A DNA stretch of 64,000 nucleotides from contig VMEE01000083.1 of NCBI GenBank assembly GCA_009910795.1, forward strand, positions 124,001-188,000, written 5' to 3'. The position numbers and the translations under genes were made by a program. The stretch comes from Dehalobacter sp. CP (lineage in GTDB: Bacteria; Bacillota_B; Desulfitobacteriia; Desulfitobacteriales; Syntrophobotulaceae). Position 1 is the first letter of the stretch. Each line of letters begins with the position of its first letter. Below, one piece after another: positions 62,358 through 64,000 of this stretch. The notes beneath the pieces are model-generated. The model did no database searches. It was not told where the DNA came from and was given only the letters and a program-made list of their open reading frames with translations.

Positions 62358-63556
62358 TGACTGACTTGAATAAAGAAATTGGCGCCTACACCAAGAATTT
62401 GAATAAAGCAAGTAAAGACCCTAATATTAACCGGGCGATCACCAGAGCTGTAAAATCCTACCGGGAGACGGTATCTTCAACCATGGATCGCTATCCGCAC
62501 ACGGAAAAGCTTGCCGAGGAAGTCCGGGAAATTAAAGCCTATTCGATGCAGCATAACAAAGCGCTTATGGAGCAGGCCATGGAAGCAATTGAAAGAAATC
62601 ATGGCAAGGCTTTCTTTGCCAAAGACAAGGATGAAGTTTTCCGTATTCTCGATGAGATTGTCGGTACCGGCAAAGTGATCGTGAAAGGCAAGAGTATGCT
62701 GGGCGAAGAGCTTAAACTCAGACATGGGCTGGAGAAAGCCGGGAACGAGGTTTGGGAAACCGATCTTGGGGAATTCATTCTTCAGCTGAAGGATGACCGT
62801 CCGATGCATATTCTGTCTCCGGCAATCCATGTACCCAGAGAACAGGTTGCCGAGATCTTTACCGACTTCTTTAAAAAGGAAGTGCCTCCCGATATTGCTC
62901 AGGAAGTTGGGGTCGTACGGGAATTCTTAAGAGAGAAATATTTCACTGCCGATATTGGAATCAGCGGCGCCAATGTGGTTGCTGCCGATACCGGTCAGGT
63001 TGTTATTATTGAAAATGAAGGAAATGTCCGGCTTTGTACGGGTGCGCCGCCGGTACATATTGTCATTGTGGGCATTGAAAAACTTGTACCGTCTTTCCTC
63101 GAGGCCATGATGACAGCTGAGGTAACGTGGAGATACGCCCAGTACGGAGCACCGAGCTATGTCAATATTATCAGCGGCCCGAGCAAGACCGGGGATATCG
63201 AGAAGGTTACGACTTACGGCGCTCATGGACCGAAAGAATTTTATGTCATTTTTGTTGATAACGGCCGGAGCAAAATGATGGCGGAGGAACATTTCAGCCA
63301 GGCTTCGCACTGCCTGCGCTGCGGCGGCTGCATGTATGAGTGCCCTGTTTTCCAGGTCACAGCCGGGCATTATGGCAAGACCTATTTGAGCGGCATAGGA
63401 TCCGTCTGGACGGCCTTCGTTGAAGGCGGAGCAGATGATGCTGCTCCGATGCTGTACACCTGTTTGCGCTGCGGACGTTGTGTGGAGCGCTGCCCGATGC
63501 AGATCGACGTACCGAGCATGGTCGGAGAACTGCGAAGTAGGGTTGTATCATCTTAG
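62357..63556 (+). CDS. LutB-like LUD-domain iron-sulfur protein
   Basis: 399 aa. The LUD domain (about 60-290) shows VIVKGKSMLGEELKLRHGLE in pattern, ADIGISGANVVAADTGQVV and ENEGNVRLCTGAPP. Two [4Fe-4S] motifs end the protein: CLRCGGCMYECP (about 318) and CLRCGRCVERCP (about 368). It resembles LutB of lactate oxidation in Bacillus. It overlaps the upstream LutA-like gene by one base. A terminator follows. Confidence 0.9.
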   Translation: MTDLNKEIGAYTKNLNKASKDPNINRAITRAVKSYRETVSSTMDRYPHTEKLAEEVREIKAYSMQHNKALMEQAMEAIERNHGKAFFAKDKDEVFRILDEIVGTGKVIVKGKSMLGEELKLRHGLEKAGNEVWETDLGEFILQLKDDRPMHILSPAIHVPREQVAEIFTDFFKKEVPPDIAQEVGVVREFLREKYFTADIGISGANVVAADTGQVVIIENEGNVRLCTGAPPVHIVIVGIEKLVPSFLEAMMTAEVTWRYAQYGAPSYVNIISGPSKTGDIEKVTTYGAHGPKEFYVIFVDNGRSKMMAEEHFSQASHCLRCGGCMYECPVFQVTAGHYGKTYLSGIGSVWTAFVEGGADDAAPMLYTCLRCGRCVERCPMQIDVPSMVGELRSRVVSS

Positions 63557-63565
63557 ACTTACCAG

Positions 63566-63601
63566 AAAGCTTACCTCAAAGAATAGGGGTAAGCTTTTTT
63601 T
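63566..63601 (+). terminator. Intrinsic terminator after the lutB-like gene
   Basis: AAAGCTTACC (63566-63575) pairs with GGTAAGCTTT (63588-63597) and a T tract continues to 63601. Confidence 0.9.
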
Positions 63602-63748
63602 AGCGGCCACGAATGGCATGGAACGACGATTCCATTCTTATAAATAATTGCATGCAGAGCTACGGAAGACGTATTTTGGAAAATAATATGCTATAATACA
63701 AAAAAATTATTCTTTTTAAGGTATTTAATTATAACTGGAGAATAAAAA

Positions 63749-64000
63749 ATGGTAAAAGAATCGCATAGAGACAAGACGGAAAAAGTGAAGACTGGGGAAA
63801 ATAATAAAAATCTTTCGCTCAAAGACAGATTATTTACGATCGTATTCGAGAACGATACCTGGGCAGGAAGGTCTTTTGACATTGCGCTGCTCTGGCTGAT
63901 ACTGCTGAGTATCTTAGTTGTCTGTTTGGAGTCGCTGCCGAATCTGAATCAGGATTACCGCACAATTCTCTCTGGTACGGAATGGGTGATCACGTTTCTC
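63749..64000 (+). CDS. Ion transporter/voltage-gated channel, 5' part
   Basis: ATG 63749 with CTGGAG 9 bases upstream; the gene runs past the end of the window (84 residues visible). A polar N-terminus of about 40 residues precedes a helix, FDIALLWLILLSILVVCLESL, with acidic and polar features of S1 of voltage-gated-like ion transporters. The segment after it, YRTILSGTEWVITFL, fits the S1-S2 loop of the family. The pore and voltage sensor lie outside the window, so ion selectivity cannot be judged. Confidence 0.75.
   Translation, partial: MVKESHRDKTEKVKTGENNKNLSLKDRLFTIVFENDTWAGRSFDIALLWLILLSILVVCLESLPNLNQDYRTILSGTEWVITFL

Noticed and set aside
1..64000. CRISPR arrays, insertion sequences, prophage, rRNA
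   Set aside because: No regularly spaced repeats, transposase or integrase proteins or rRNA sequences were found.

Overview
The window reads as a chromosomal segment of an anaerobic, spore-forming, moderately low-GC Gram-positive bacterium. The best fit is the Peptococcaceae/Desulfitobacteriaceae group (Dehalobacter, Desulfitobacterium or Syntrophobotulus-like). The evidence is the mix of gene families (SpoVB, a ferredoxin-dependent Ech-type [NiFe] hydrogenase with Hyp maturation proteins, LutA/LutB-like Fe-S proteins, a very large cyclic-glucan-synthase-like protein), strong AGGAGG-type ribosome binding sites, and many TTG and GTG starts. This is inference from gene content; no species-level marker is present. 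No transposase, phage gene, CRISPR array or rRNA was seen. One tRNA (Trp) is present.

Layout. 0-6.6 kb: a gene tail, a hypothetical gene, glnA, an unusual DnaA-like protein lacking the N-terminal domains, pfkA, and a large FtsA-like ATPase with beta-grasp-like repeats. 6.7-14.4 kb: TIGR04086 membrane protein, panB, a small DNA-binding protein, a structured RNA or leader, an LtaS-type sulfatase, a PLD-like lipoprotein, a TPR protein and tam. 14.6-22 kb: khtTU-like K+/H+ antiporter, folE-surE, spoVB (minus strand) and an EF-G paralog. 22-25.2 kb: a promoter with inverted-repeat operator driving an XRE-TPR regulator and a yxlEFG-like ABC cassette. 25.2-28.9 kb: an AT-richer accessory stretch with a small membrane protein, a DUF1566-like protein, a MerR regulator behind a 19-bp-spacer promoter, an ICMT-like protein and DUF1992. 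29.1-30.3 kb: an aminotransferase.

30.6-41.4 kb is the metabolic core: a six-subunit Ech-type hydrogenase (echABCDEF) running into hypAB, then hypCDE, then a second LtaS-type sulfatase overlapping hypE. The hydrogenase is expected to couple reduced ferredoxin oxidation to proton reduction and ion translocation; the Hyp proteins build its NiFe(CN)2CO site. HypF is not in the window. 41.5-46.6 kb holds a nitroreductase, a zinc-ribbon protein, a roughly 500-nt intergenic region that looks like a large structured RNA, a pair of minus-strand proteins of unknown function, an alkyltransferase-like protein behind an apparent transcription attenuator, and a DoxX protein. 46.7-64 kb: tRNA-Trp, a PHP phosphoesterase, an FtsK/SpoIIIE translocase with a repeat-bearing linker, the 2881-residue cyclic beta-glucan-synthase-like protein, an AIM24/TIGR00266 protein, a prohibitin-like protein, a lutAB-like pair and the start of an ion channel.

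The strongest candidates for something undescribed are the RNA-like region at about 42.44-42.95 kb, the folded RNA or leader at about 8.70-8.91 kb, the DnaA-like protein at 2.45 kb, and the FtsA-like protein with beta-grasp repeats at 4.4 kb.
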